Assembly (NCBI GenBank): GCA_041694215.1
Contig: JASMTO010000075.1
Location: 1 to 54,192 of the forward strand
Source of the DNA: Flexistipes sp041694215
GTDB taxonomy: Bacteria > Chrysiogenota > Deferribacteres > Deferribacterales > Flexistipitaceae
Reading direction: 5' to 3'
Length of the DNA: 54,192 bases
Position 1 is the first letter of the stretch; each line of letters starts with the position of its first letter. This document shows, piece after piece, positions 41,332 through 50,648 of this stretch. Below the pieces are notes generated by a model. That model was not told the DNA's origin. It saw only the letters and a list, made by a program, of their open reading frames with translations, and ran no database searches. The position numbers were made by a program, and so were the translations under genes.

Positions 41332-43137
41332 ATGAATAAAGATTTTATTCGCAATTTTTCCATTATTGCACATATAGACCACGGAAAGTCAACCCTGGCA
41401 GACCGTTTGATTGAGCTTACCGGTGCCCTTGAAAAACGGCTCATGAAAGAACAGTATCTTGACCGGATGGATATTGAAAGGGAGCGTGGGATCACCATTA
41501 AGGCTCAGACAGTCAGGCTTCATTATAAAGCTGACGATGGGAATATATATCAGCTTAATCTGATTGATACTCCTGGCCATGTTGATTTTACTTATGAAGT
41601 CTCCAGGAGCCTGGCAGCCTGCGAAGGCGCACTAATCGTTGTGGATGCATCCCAGGGTGTTGAGGCACAGACAATTGCAAATGCTTATATGGCTGTGGAC
41701 CAGGCATTGGAGCTTATACCGGTAATTAACAAAATTGATTTACCCAGCGCAGAACCGGAAAGGGTAAAAAAAGAGATAGAGGATATTATAGGTATAGATG
41801 CTACAGAGGCTATCTTGGCAAGTGCAAAGAATGGTTTTGGCACTAAAGATATAATGGAAGCAATTATAAAGCATATCCCCCCCCCAGAAGGTGATGAAAA
41901 CAAACCTACTAAGGCTTTGGTTTTCGACTCATGGTATGATCCTTACCAGGGTGTAATTATACTTGTGAGGGTGTATGATGGAAGAATAAAAATAGGAGAC
42001 AATATTAGGTTTTTGGCTACCGGTAGAGAATACGAAGTTGATAAAATAGGAGTATTTAACCCATTGCCTGTTTTTGAAGAAGAGCTCTCTTCAGGGGAAG
42101 TGGGGTTTATCATAGCTGGGGTCAAGCAACTTAAAGATGTAAAAATCGGTGATACAATAACATTGGTAGATAATCCAGCAACAACACTACTACCTGGATT
42201 CAAAGAGATTAAACCTGTGGTATTTTGCGGCATTTATCCTGTTGACACCAAAGAATACGATAACCTACGTGATGCTTTAGAAAAACTGATGCTAAATGAC
42301 AGCTCCATAACGTTTGAGCCTGAGAATTCTGCAGCTTTAGGCTTCGGTTTCAGATGTGGTTTTTTAGGTCTTTTACATATGGAAATCATTCAGGAAAGGC
42401 TTGAGCGAGAGTACAATATCGATCTTATAACAACTGCTCCAACAGTTGTTTACCATGTCCATAAAAAAGATGGGGCTATTATAGAGGTGGACAGCCCAGT
42501 GGATTTACCAGAAATTAATGAAATCGAGAAAATAGAAGAGCCATTTATAAATTCTACCATAATTCTCCCAAGTGACTTTGTGGGTCCTGTTATCCAGCTT
42601 TTACAAATGAGGAGGGGAATACAGAAAAACATGAACTTTATTTCAGAATCAAGAGTCATTCTTGAGTATGACATTCCTTTAGCTGAAGTTGTCATGGATT
42701 TTTACGATAAACTGAAATCTGCATCTAAAGGATATGCCTCTTTTGATTACGAACCGGCTGGTTACCGTGAATCAGATATGGTAAAGCTTGATATATTGAT
42801 AAATAAAGAGCCAGTGGATGCTTTGAGTATAATTGTTCACAGAGAACAGGCATATTACAAAGGGAGAGAACTTGTTGAAAAGTTGAAGGAAGTAATCCCC
42901 AGACAAATGTTCGATGTGGCCATACAGGCCGCGTTAGGAAATAAAATAATTGCTCGTTCAACGGTAAAAGCGTATAGAAAAAATGTTACTGCCAAATGTT
43001 ATGGTGGTGATATTACGCGCAAAAAGAAACTATTGGAAAAGCAAAAAGAGGGAAAGCGCAGAATGAAACGTGTGGGTAAAGTTGATGTACCACAGGAAGC
43101 CTTTTTGGCCATTTTAAAAATTGGCGAAGAAAAATAA
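41332..43137 (+). CDS. lepA: Elongation factor 4 (LepA)
   Basis: 601 residues from the ATG at 41332 (MNKDFIRNFSIIAHIDHGKST); the open frame extends upstream into ugd, but the family begins here. G1 is AHIDHGKST, G3 DTPGHVDF, G4 NKIDLP. The C-terminal LepA-specific domain ends with KCYGGDITRKKKLLEKQKEGKRRMK. It is a ribosome GTPase that back-translocates or aids ribosome recycling. A GGAAGGGG lies 13 bases upstream, a weak site. Confidence 0.97.
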   Translation: MNKDFIRNFSIIAHIDHGKSTLADRLIELTGALEKRLMKEQYLDRMDIERERGITIKAQTVRLHYKADDGNIYQLNLIDTPGHVDFTYEVSRSLAACEGALIVVDASQGVEAQTIANAYMAVDQALELIPVINKIDLPSAEPERVKKEIEDIIGIDATEAILASAKNGFGTKDIMEAIIKHIPPPEGDENKPTKALVFDSWYDPYQGVIILVRVYDGRIKIGDNIRFLATGREYEVDKIGVFNPLPVFEEELSSGEVGFIIAGVKQLKDVKIGDTITLVDNPATTLLPGFKEIKPVVFCGIYPVDTKEYDNLRDALEKLMLNDSSITFEPENSAALGFGFRCGFLGLLHMEIIQERLEREYNIDLITTAPTVVYHVHKKDGAIIEVDSPVDLPEINEIEKIEEPFINSTIILPSDFVGPVIQLLQMRRGIQKNMNFISESRVILEYDIPLAEVVMDFYDKLKSASKGYASFDYEPAGYRESDMVKLDILINKEPVDALSIIVHREQAYYKGRELVEKLKEVIPRQMFDVAIQAALGNKIIARSTVKAYRKNVTAKCYGGDITRKKKLLEKQKEGKRRMKRVGKVDVPQEAFLAILKIGEEK

Positions 43138-43152
43138 AAAGGAACAAATGTT

Positions 43153-43740
43153 ATGGTTGATGACAGCAGGAATAAAAGTAAGTTAAAAGATACAGTAGAC
43201 TCTATTGTTGTGGCATTTGTTATAGCTATGATTATTAGGGCTTTTTTTGTCCAGGCATATAAAATACCTTCAGGTTCAATGCTTGATACATTGCTTATTG
43301 GTGACCATATTTTGGTAAATAAACTTGCTTACGTTATCAGCAAACCAAAATATAAAGATATAATAGTTTTTGAATACCCTCTTGATCCTTCAAAGGATTT
43401 TATAAAACGCGTGGTGGGCGTCCCCGGCGATACTATTAGACTTGACGGTAAACATGTTTACAGAAACGGTCAACTCCTAAAGGAAAATTACGCAAAATAT
43501 ATGGATACAAACAGCCTTAATTCTTTTATTAATAGTAGATTCCATACTAAAAGTTTTGTGGTTCCGGAAAATAAATATTTTGTAATGGGGGATAACAGGG
43601 ATTCCAGCTTTGACAGCAGATACTGGGGGTTTGTTAATGGAAGTATGGTTAAAGGAAAGGCTTTTATAATTTACTGGTCATGGGATACAAGTAACGGGAT
43701 AGACATAAGATTTGATAGAATGTTTAATCTTATCCATTGA
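43153..43740 (+). CDS. lepB: Signal peptidase I
   Basis: 195 residues, one N-terminal transmembrane segment (SIVVAFVIAMIIRAFF). The catalytic Ser is in YKIPSGSMLDTL and the Lys in DFIKRVVGVPGD; the box MGDNRDSSFDSRYWGFV is also present. It cleaves leader peptides of secreted proteins at the outer face of the inner membrane. The pairing lepA-lepB is conserved in many bacteria. Confidence 0.96.
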   Translation: MVDDSRNKSKLKDTVDSIVVAFVIAMIIRAFFVQAYKIPSGSMLDTLLIGDHILVNKLAYVISKPKYKDIIVFEYPLDPSKDFIKRVVGVPGDTIRLDGKHVYRNGQLLKENYAKYMDTNSLNSFINSRFHTKSFVVPENKYFVMGDNRDSSFDSRYWGFVNGSMVKGKAFIIYWSWDTSNGIDIRFDRMFNLIH

Positions 43741-43796
43741 AAATCTTTTTTTTTTAATGATATAATTGAAAATTATAAATACGTGGAACGTTAAAA

Positions 43797-44138
43797 ATGA
43801 TTATCCGAATTATAAAGATTGGTATAACTGTTATTGTATTGTATGCTGCTTTTATGTTGGTGGTCCCATGGGTAAAATTTTTTATATTTAAATCGGCTGC
43901 TGTTGAAATAATTAACAATCACGACAAGATTTCTAGAAAAACGTTAATAAGCAGCATTTACGAACAGGCTGGGGATTTAAAAATAAATCTTCCAAAAAAT
44001 GCAGTATCAATAGAGCATTTTCAAAATTATAATATTTATGAAATCAAGTACTACGATAACATCACATTTCCTGGATTGAAAAAAGGGATTATTTTTAATC
44101 ACAGAATCAGCAAATCTCAACCTATAAAGGAGAACTGA
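43797..44138 (+). CDS. Small membrane-anchored protein (DUF4845-like position)
   Basis: 113 residues. One N-terminal transmembrane segment (IIKIGITVIVLYAAFMLVV), then an extracytoplasmic soluble domain of ~80 residues (INNHDKISRKTLISSIYEQ). I do not recognise it by sequence. Small proteins of this layout, such as DUF4845 members, often follow lepB, which makes a lepB-linked role plausible. Ends 4 bases before pyrH. Confidence 0.7.
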   Translation: MIIRIIKIGITVIVLYAAFMLVVPWVKFFIFKSAAVEIINNHDKISRKTLISSIYEQAGDLKINLPKNAVSIEHFQNYNIYEIKYYDNITFPGLKKGIIFNHRISKSQPIKEN

Positions 44139-44142
44139 TGAT

Positions 44143-44850
44143 ATGAAATTCAGTCGCATACTTTTAAAACTTAGTGGTGAAGCTCTAATGGGTAAATCAA
44201 ATTACGGGATTGACGGTGATACTGTAAAATATATTGCTGAAGAGATTCGTGATGTACACAAAATGGGTGTTAGAATTGGTGTAGTTATCGGAGGTGGGAA
44301 CATTTTCAGAGGGGTTTCAGAGTCTGCTAAAGACATGGATCGGGTTTCTGCTGATTACATGGGTATGCTTGCTACTATAATAAATTCACTGGCTCTACAA
44401 AATGCACTGGAAACATTAAATGTTCAAACAAGGGTTCAAACAGCAATTGAGATGCGGGAGATTGCCGAACCTTTTATCAGACGAAGAGCAATGAGGCACC
44501 TTGAGAAAAACAGGGTTGTGATTTTTGGTGGTGGAACCGGAAACCCTTATTTTACAACAGATACTGCTGCTACATTACGCGCGTCTGAAATTAATGCACA
44601 AGTGGTTATGAAAGCCACAAAAGTTGAAGGTGTTTATACGTCTGATCCAACACTGAATCCCGAGGCAACAATGTTTAACTCTATCAAATATCTAGATGTC
44701 TTAAACAGAGGTCTAAAAGTAATGGACTCTACTGCAATAAGTATGTGTATGGATAATAGTATCCCTATTATCGTTTTTAATCTATTCGGTAAAGGTAATC
44801 TTAAAAAAATTGTAACTGGAGAAAAAATAGGCACATTGGTGGAGGGCTAA
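44143..44850 (+). CDS. pyrH: UMP kinase
   Basis: 235 residues. KFSRILLKLSGEALMG starts the amino acid kinase fold; VVIGGGNIFRG and TDTAATLRASEINA follow, with KVEGVYTSDP near the end. It phosphorylates UMP to UDP with ATP. AAAGGAG lies about 10 bases upstream of the ATG. It heads the conserved pyrH-frr-uppS-cdsA-dxr-rseP group; the usual upstream rpsB-tsf is not here. Confidence 0.97.
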   Translation: MKFSRILLKLSGEALMGKSNYGIDGDTVKYIAEEIRDVHKMGVRIGVVIGGGNIFRGVSESAKDMDRVSADYMGMLATIINSLALQNALETLNVQTRVQTAIEMREIAEPFIRRRAMRHLEKNRVVIFGGGTGNPYFTTDTAATLRASEINAQVVMKATKVEGVYTSDPTLNPEATMFNSIKYLDVLNRGLKVMDSTAISMCMDNSIPIIVFNLFGKGNLKKIVTGEKIGTLVEG

Positions 44851-44852
44851 CC

Positions 44853-45410
44853 ATGTATAATGACGTAATTAAAAATGTAAAAAAACTTATGGAAAAAACG
44901 ATTGACCATTACAAAACAGAATTGCGTACTGTAAGAACGGGGAGAGCTTCTGTTACAATGTTTGATAATGTGAAAGTAAACTATTACGGTTCTCCCACCC
45001 CTATTTCGCAGGTTGCCACTTTACAGGCGCCAGATGCAAGGCTTGTCACAATTCAACCGTGGGATCCCAATATGATTGCAGAAATTGAAAAAGCAATTCA
45101 AACTAGCAATATGGGATTCAACCCATCAAATGATGGTACCATCATTAGAGTACCTATCCCTCCTCTGACGGAAGAGCGGCGGAAGGAGATAATGAAAATG
45201 GTCAAGCAAATGGCTGAAGATGCTAAGATTGCTATCAGAAATGAACGTAGAAGTGGAAACGAGGAAATTAAAAAACTTGAGAAGAATAAGGATATTTCTG
45301 AGGATGATGCTAAAAAAGCGATGGATAGGATTCAAGAGTTAACAAATGAATTTATTGCAAAGGTCGATGAACTCACAGATATAAAAGAAAAAGAGATTAT
45401 GCAGATCTAA
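44853..45410 (+). CDS. frr: Ribosome recycling factor
   Basis: 185 residues, the normal length. ELRTVRTGRASVTMFDNVKVNYYGSPTPISQVATLQAPDARL is the family core, and PIPPLTEERRKEIMKMVKQMAEDAK the C-terminal helix. It splits post-termination ribosomes with EF-G. Its stop TAA shares a base with the uppS ATG. Confidence 0.98.
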   Translation: MYNDVIKNVKKLMEKTIDHYKTELRTVRTGRASVTMFDNVKVNYYGSPTPISQVATLQAPDARLVTIQPWDPNMIAEIEKAIQTSNMGFNPSNDGTIIRVPIPPLTEERRKEIMKMVKQMAEDAKIAIRNERRSGNEEIKKLEKNKDISEDDAKKAMDRIQELTNEFIAKVDELTDIKEKEIMQI

Positions 45411-46123
45411 TGAACCGGATACCAAAGCATGTTGCCATTATAATGGACGGTAACGGAAGATGGGCAAAACGCCGCGGACTACCAAGAATTTTCGGTCATC
45501 GGGAAGGGGTAAAGGCGGTCAAACGTATTGTCACACATGCCGCTAACACAGGGATAAATGTCTTATCCCTGTTTGCTTTTTCATCAGAAAACTGGCTGAG
45601 ACCCAGCGATGAAGTAACTGCTCTTATGAAGCTACTGAGCGAGTTTATAGACAAAGAGCTTAATAATATTATTGAACAGAACATAAAGCTTGTTGTTTCC
45701 GGCCGGATACAGATGTTACCAGAGGACGTTTGCAAGAAGTTAACTAATGCAATAAATGTGTCATCTCAGAACACTGGCCTCATTCTTAATTTATGCCTAA
45801 GCTATGGTGGAAGACAGGAAATTGTTGATGCGGCAAAAGCTTTTGCCGTTAAATTTTCTGAAGGTGACCCTTTTGATGATAACATTGACAAATATTTTAG
45901 TAATTTTTTGTACAATCCTGAGCTGGGGGACATTGACTTATTAATCAGAACAAGTGGTGAGATGCGCATAAGTAATTTCATGTTGTGGCAGCTTGCCTAT
46001 GCTGAACTTTATTTCACCCAAACCCTTTGGCCAGGTTTCTATGAAGATGAGTTTGATATGGCTTTGGAAGAGTATTCTGCTAGGATAAGACGCTTTGGTA
46101 AGACTGACGAACAAATTAGATAA
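45410..46123 (+). CDS. uppS: Undecaprenyl diphosphate synthase (isoprenyl transferase)
   Basis: 237 residues. The catalytic motif HVAIIMDGNGRWAKRRGLPR carries the Asp and Gly pocket, then HREGVKAVKR, FSSENWLRPS, and near the C-terminus DLLIRTSGEMRISNFMLWQ. It condenses farnesyl-PP with IPP to make the lipid carrier for peptidoglycan. Overlaps frr by one base. Confidence 0.97.
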   Translation: MNRIPKHVAIIMDGNGRWAKRRGLPRIFGHREGVKAVKRIVTHAANTGINVLSLFAFSSENWLRPSDEVTALMKLLSEFIDKELNNIIEQNIKLVVSGRIQMLPEDVCKKLTNAINVSSQNTGLILNLCLSYGGRQEIVDAAKAFAVKFSEGDPFDDNIDKYFSNFLYNPELGDIDLLIRTSGEMRISNFMLWQLAYAELYFTQTLWPGFYEDEFDMALEEYSARIRRFGKTDEQIR

Positions 46124-46151
46124 CATATAATAAATTTTTTAAGGAGTTTTT

Positions 46152-46952
46152 TTGACTAACCGTTTTATCAGGATAATTACAGCATTATTAATTATTCCGC
46201 CGTTAATTTTATCTGTAATATACTTAAACGATATATCTTTCTTTCTTTTGCTTGAGTGTGTTATACTGATTGCCACATACGAATTTTCTTTGTTAATTGG
46301 TAAATCAGGTTTAAATTATTTAAAATTTCCAACATTTATCGGCGCTTTTTTAATACCTTTTGCTTTTTTAATAAATGATTTAAATATATTTTTGCTTGCT
46401 GTTTTTCTCGTGTCTGTTTTGTCGCTTATCTTAAAGTTATTCAGTATGAATCCTCTAGATGATAATTTCAAAACAATTTCTATTACTCTTTTGAATGTTT
46501 TTTATATTCCTTTTTTTCTATCATTTATACAACTGCTCCGCCATTTTGGGTATCATTATATCTTTTTTCTTTTTGTAATAATTTGGCTAAGTGATACATT
46601 TGCCTACTTTTTTGGAACCAAATTTGGGAAGCACAAACTGTATAAAACAATAAGCCCCAAAAAAAGCATTGAAGGATTAGCTGCAGCTTTTGTAGGCGGT
46701 CTACTCGGCGGTTATGTTTATTCTAGTATTTTTCATGTATTTACAGATAGTCATGCTATAATTGCATCGGTACTTGCTATTGCTGCTGGAGTGGTAGGTG
46801 ACTTAGTGGAATCGATGTTTAAAAGGCGGGCTGGTGTCAAAGACAGTGGAAAGTTATTCCCTGGTCATGGCGGGATGCTTGACAGGATTGACTCAATTAT
46901 TTTTGCTGCACCTGTGTTATACTTTTATATTACAATGGTTATTGCTTTATGA
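46152..46952 (+). CDS. cdsA: Phosphatidate cytidylyltransferase
   Basis: 266 residues from a TTG start at 46152, supported by AAGGAG at 46141-46146 (five bases upstream). Multiple hydrophobic segments, then the CDP-diglyceride synthase signature near the C-terminus: SVLAIAAGVVGDLVESMFKR, RAGVKDSGKLFPGHGGMLDRIDS. It forms CDP-diacylglycerol in the inner membrane. The stop overlaps the dxr start by 4 bases (ATGA). Confidence 0.95.
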   Translation: MTNRFIRIITALLIIPPLILSVIYLNDISFFLLLECVILIATYEFSLLIGKSGLNYLKFPTFIGAFLIPFAFLINDLNIFLLAVFLVSVLSLILKLFSMNPLDDNFKTISITLLNVFYIPFFLSFIQLLRHFGYHYIFFLFVIIWLSDTFAYFFGTKFGKHKLYKTISPKKSIEGLAAAFVGGLLGGYVYSSIFHVFTDSHAIIASVLAIAAGVVGDLVESMFKRRAGVKDSGKLFPGHGGMLDRIDSIIFAAPVLYFYITMVIAL

Positions 46953-48106
46953 AGACTATTGGAATAGTTGGATCCACAGGCTCTATCGGAACTCAGGCTT
47001 TAAATATCGTAAAGAAATATAAAGATAGATTTAAAATTTTGTTTATATCCTGCCACAATAATATTTTGCTGTTAGAAAAACAAATTTTTACCTTTGAGCC
47101 GGAATATGCCGTTATTACAGGTAGCAATCGTTTGGATAGCACATTTAAAAAGACCAAAGTTCTTTACGGCATAAATGAATTAATCAATTTAATTAAAAAT
47201 GAAGCAAATCGAATCGATCTTGTTTTATCCGCTGCAATTGGTTTTGCTGGTGTAATGCCAACATATACAGCCCTGTTATCCGGTATTGATGTTGCCTTGG
47301 CTAATAAAGAGTCAATTGTAACTGCTGGCTCTTTGATGATAGATACAGCACATAAATCTGGTTCCAGTATAATTCCGGTTGATAGCGAGCATTCTGCAAT
47401 TTATCAGTGCTTAGACAAGAAGAAGGGAGACAATTTCGTCCAAAAGGTTATCTTAACAGCTAGTGGCGGTCCTTTTAGGTTTAGACCTTTAGATTCTATG
47501 GATTTAGTTAGCATAAACGAAACCCTTAAACATCCCAGCTGGCGTATGGGCAATAAAATTACTGTTGACTCTGCAACTATGATGAATAAAGGTTTTGAGC
47601 TTATTGAGGCTAAATTTTTATTTGGCTTGCCTAGTGATAAACTTGACGTTTATATACACCCACAATGTATTGTTCACTCTATGGTTTCTTATATTGACGG
47701 AAGTACGTTGGCTCAATTGGGCTTGCCTGATATGCGAATACCTATATCTTATGCACTAAGTTACCCTGAAAGGCTCGATTGGGGTGCTAAAGCTCTTACT
47801 CCCGATTTACTCAACGGCTTGACATTTTTCAAGCCGGATACAGCCAAGTACAAATGTTTTAAATTAGCTCTTGATGTATTAAAAGCAAACAAAAACAGCC
47901 TCATGATCGCAATAAACGCCTCAAATGAAATTGCTGTTGAGTCTTTTTTAAATGGTGATATTGATTTTATTGACATTTATACAGTAATAGATAAAGTATT
48001 AGAACTTTTTGACCCTAAAGATATCATGAGCATTGATGAAATCATTGCACTTGATGAAAATGCCAGATCTGAGGCAAAAAATATTATAAATAATTTGAGA
48101 AGGTGA
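46949..48106 (+). CDS. dxr: 1-deoxy-D-xylulose-5-phosphate reductoisomerase
   Basis: 385 residues. KTIGIVGSTGSIGTQALNIV is the NADPH motif; ALANKESIVTAGSLM, PVDSEHSAIYQCL and the HPSWRMGNKITVDSATMMNKG segment hold the metal- and substrate-binding residues. It makes 2-C-methyl-erythritol-4-P in the MEP isoprenoid pathway that also supplies the UppS substrates. Confidence 0.98.
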   Translation: MKTIGIVGSTGSIGTQALNIVKKYKDRFKILFISCHNNILLLEKQIFTFEPEYAVITGSNRLDSTFKKTKVLYGINELINLIKNEANRIDLVLSAAIGFAGVMPTYTALLSGIDVALANKESIVTAGSLMIDTAHKSGSSIIPVDSEHSAIYQCLDKKKGDNFVQKVILTASGGPFRFRPLDSMDLVSINETLKHPSWRMGNKITVDSATMMNKGFELIEAKFLFGLPSDKLDVYIHPQCIVHSMVSYIDGSTLAQLGLPDMRIPISYALSYPERLDWGAKALTPDLLNGLTFFKPDTAKYKCFKLALDVLKANKNSLMIAINASNEIAVESFLNGDIDFIDIYTVIDKVLELFDPKDIMSIDEIIALDENARSEAKNIINNLRR

Positions 48107-48107
48107 A

Positions 48108-49169
48108 ATGTCTATTATAGCTGCTATTGTTGTTTTCGGATTACTTATTTTTTTTCATGAATTAGGACATTTTCTTTTTGCTAAAATGTTTGGGGTATAT
48201 GTTGAAAAATTTTCCATTGGGTTTGGTCCCAGCCTTTTCTCATGGAAAGCTAAGGAGACAGAATATACTATTTCAGCTATTCCGTTAGGTGGATATGTAA
48301 AAATGTTTGGAGAAAACCCTGAAGAAATAATAGAAGATGAAGATAAAAAACTTAGATCCTTTTCACATAAACCTTTAGCTCAGCGATTTTTTATTGTTTT
48401 TGCAGGTCCATTGTTTAACTTCATACTAGCTTTTTTACTGTTTAGTATTGTTAATGTAATGGGTACACCCAAGCTTGAGCCTGTGGTGGGTAGTGTTCAG
48501 CCAGATATGCCAGCATACAGTGCTGGGATAAAAGAAGGTGACAGAATTGTAGCCATTGATGGTAATAGAATTCAATATTGGTCACAGATAAGTGAATATA
48601 TCAGAAATAATAATACAGAGCCAGTAACCCTTGACATACTCCGTAATGGTAAGCCATTACAACTTACTGTAAAACCAACGATAACAGAAGCACAGAACAT
48701 TTTTGGTGAAAAAGTTTCTGTGGGACTTATCGGTATCGCTCCTGCTAACAGTATTATAACCATTAAGTATAACCCTATACAGGCGGTTATTTTAGGTATA
48801 AACAAGACATATGAAATAACTAAGTTAACAGTTGTGGGTATTGTTAAGATTTTCCAGCGGATAGTCCCGGCTGACAATATAGGTGGTCCAATTTTAATTT
48901 TTCAGATGGCCAAGGAGACGGCTGCAGCAGGTTTAAATAGTTTATTGATGTTTATGGCTGTTATCAGCATAAATTTAGCTATACTAAATTTGTTGCCGAT
49001 TCCTATATTAGATGGCGGGCATTTGTTTTTTTACCTGGTGGAGGCAGTAAAAGGTAAACCAGTGAGTCTAAAAACCCGAGAAGTTTCCCAAATGGTTGGT
49101 TTGGCACTTTTGCTGGCACTTATGTTTTTCGCTTTTTATAATGACATAATGCGCATTTTAACAAACTAG
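48108..49169 (+). CDS. rseP: RIP zinc metalloprotease RseP
   Basis: 353 residues. LIFFHELGHFLFAK holds the HExxH zinc motif inside the first membrane segment. Next comes a PDZ domain (SVQPDMPAYSAGIKEGDRIVAIDG), and NLLPIPILDGGHLFF near the C-terminus holds the third zinc ligand. It performs site-2 intramembrane cleavage, typically of anti-sigma factors. Starts one base after the dxr stop. Confidence 0.96.
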   Translation: MSIIAAIVVFGLLIFFHELGHFLFAKMFGVYVEKFSIGFGPSLFSWKAKETEYTISAIPLGGYVKMFGENPEEIIEDEDKKLRSFSHKPLAQRFFIVFAGPLFNFILAFLLFSIVNVMGTPKLEPVVGSVQPDMPAYSAGIKEGDRIVAIDGNRIQYWSQISEYIRNNNTEPVTLDILRNGKPLQLTVKPTITEAQNIFGEKVSVGLIGIAPANSIITIKYNPIQAVILGINKTYEITKLTVVGIVKIFQRIVPADNIGGPILIFQMAKETAAAGLNSLLMFMAVISINLAILNLLPIPILDGGHLFFYLVEAVKGKPVSLKTREVSQMVGLALLLALMFFAFYNDIMRILTN

Positions 49170-49187
49170 CCGCTTCAAACAAAAAAG

Positions 49188-49967
49188 TTATTTTATATGG
49201 CTACCAAATTTCCTGGACAAAATTTTGGCCGCATCTACAACGACGGGAGCTACTTCCTTCTTTATACGTTCCTCACTCAGTCGCTCAACAGGTGCACTAA
49301 TGCTTATACCACCTATAATATCATTCATAAAATTAAATACCGGCGCTCCAACACATCTGACATCAATTTCATACTCTTCGTTATCTATAGCGTAGCCTTG
49401 TTCTCTAACTTTTTCCAACTCTGCTTCTAAATCTTTTAAATTATCAATAGTGTTTTCCGTAACCTTTCTCAACCCATCTTTGTATAATTTTTCAATTTCA
49501 TGTTGCGGCTTGTATGCAAGCTGCGCTTTCCCAGTTGCTGTAGCATATGCCGGCCCAAAATTACCAATTCTGGGTAAAACTCGTACTGCATGATCTGATT
49601 CCACCATATTTAAGTAAACGACGTTACCGTCCCTCAGGACACTTATGTAAACAGATTCATTCAGCTTTTCCTTAACCATTGTAAGTATCTGCACCGATAT
49701 TTCTATAAGATTTAGCTTATTGATATATGCTTGCGAAATCTGGAATGTTTTAACACCTAACCTAAAATTCCCTGTGTACCTATTATATTCAACGTATCCA
49801 AACCCTTCCAGTGTTGCCAGCAATTTGTTAACGTTGCTCCTGGTCAGACTCAGTTTTGCACCGATCTCACTCATACTGAGTTCCCCTTCTGTATCTCCAA
49901 GCAGCCCTAAAATATCAATAGCGTTATTTACTGCCTGAACAGCGTACTCTGATTTTTCTCTTTTCAT
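49188..49967 (-). CDS. IclR family transcriptional regulator
   Basis: 259 residues. N-terminal winged HTH (NNAIDILGLLGDTEGELSMSEIGAKLSLTRSNVNKLLATLEGFGYV) and a C-terminal effector-binding GAF-like domain (ATGKAQLAYKPQHEIEKLY, then the GYAIDNEEYEIDVRCVGAPVF segment). It binds DNA as a dimer or tetramer and answers to a small organic ligand that cannot be told. GAGG lies 9 bases before the ATG. Confidence 0.94.
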   Translation of the reverse strand: MKREKSEYAVQAVNNAIDILGLLGDTEGELSMSEIGAKLSLTRSNVNKLLATLEGFGYVEYNRYTGNFRLGVKTFQISQAYINKLNLIEISVQILTMVKEKLNESVYISVLRDGNVVYLNMVESDHAVRVLPRIGNFGPAYATATGKAQLAYKPQHEIEKLYKDGLRKVTENTIDNLKDLEAELEKVREQGYAIDNEEYEIDVRCVGAPVFNFMNDIIGGISISAPVERLSEERIKKEVAPVVVDAAKILSRKFGSHIK

Positions 49968-50084
49968 ATTATTATTCCTCTTCTATTAAAATATAGTTTT
50001 AATTTACCCATATTTTTATTATTTGTCAACTTCCTGTTTTGAAATATATTTACTAACAAAAAACGTTATTTAATGCAATAAATT

Positions 50085-50591
50085 TTACACCCACTGTATT
50101 ATTTCATCGACACGTTTTCGTTTTTTTTCTTTTTTATTGGTATTTTCATCGGGGTATCCAAAGGTTACTATTAAAATAGGCTCCTCTTGTTTTAGGCCAA
50201 GTGCATCTTTAACGATATTTTCATCAAATGCGGCTATATAACATGTCCCAAGTCCTGCCTCAGTAGCTGCTAACACAAAATAATCAGCTAAAATTGTGAC
50301 ATCACACATTAAGTAACTCCGTCCATCATTTCTCACCCAATTTTCATTTTTAAGCCCACAAAATATTGCTACCTCCGGTGCTTTTCTAAACCACTCTTTA
50401 GGATACGCCTTATTGATTTTTTCTCTAACGCTTTTTTTTTCTACAATGTAAATTTTCCATGGTTGTAGATTCACTGCACTTGGGGCGAGTTTTGCCGCGT
50501 CTGCTAAGTCTAGTATTACTTCCTTTGGTACTTTTTCATTTTTATACTGTCTCACACTCGCTCTCTGTTCAAATAATGCTTTTACTTTCAT
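50085..50591 (-). CDS. Nitroreductase family protein
   Basis: 168 residues from ATG at 50591 (MKVKALFEQRASVRQYKN), chosen because AGGGG lies 8 bases upstream; a GTG three codons earlier is on the site itself. The FMN motif RASVRQYKNEKVP, LAPSAVNLQPWKIYIV, and ATEAGLGTCYIAAFDE are all standard. The length is short but complete. It probably reduces flavin, quinone or nitro substrates with NAD(P)H. It is upstream of the IclR gene on the same strand but separated by ~117 bp. Confidence 0.9.
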   Translation of the reverse strand: MKVKALFEQRASVRQYKNEKVPKEVILDLADAAKLAPSAVNLQPWKIYIVEKKSVREKINKAYPKEWFRKAPEVAIFCGLKNENWVRNDGRSYLMCDVTILADYFVLAATEAGLGTCYIAAFDENIVKDALGLKQEEPILIVTFGYPDENTNKKEKKRKRVDEIIQWV

Positions 50592-50648
50592 TGATTTCAC
50601 CCCTATTTTATAGTATAGTGATTTAATATTAACATAAGGAGAAGCATT

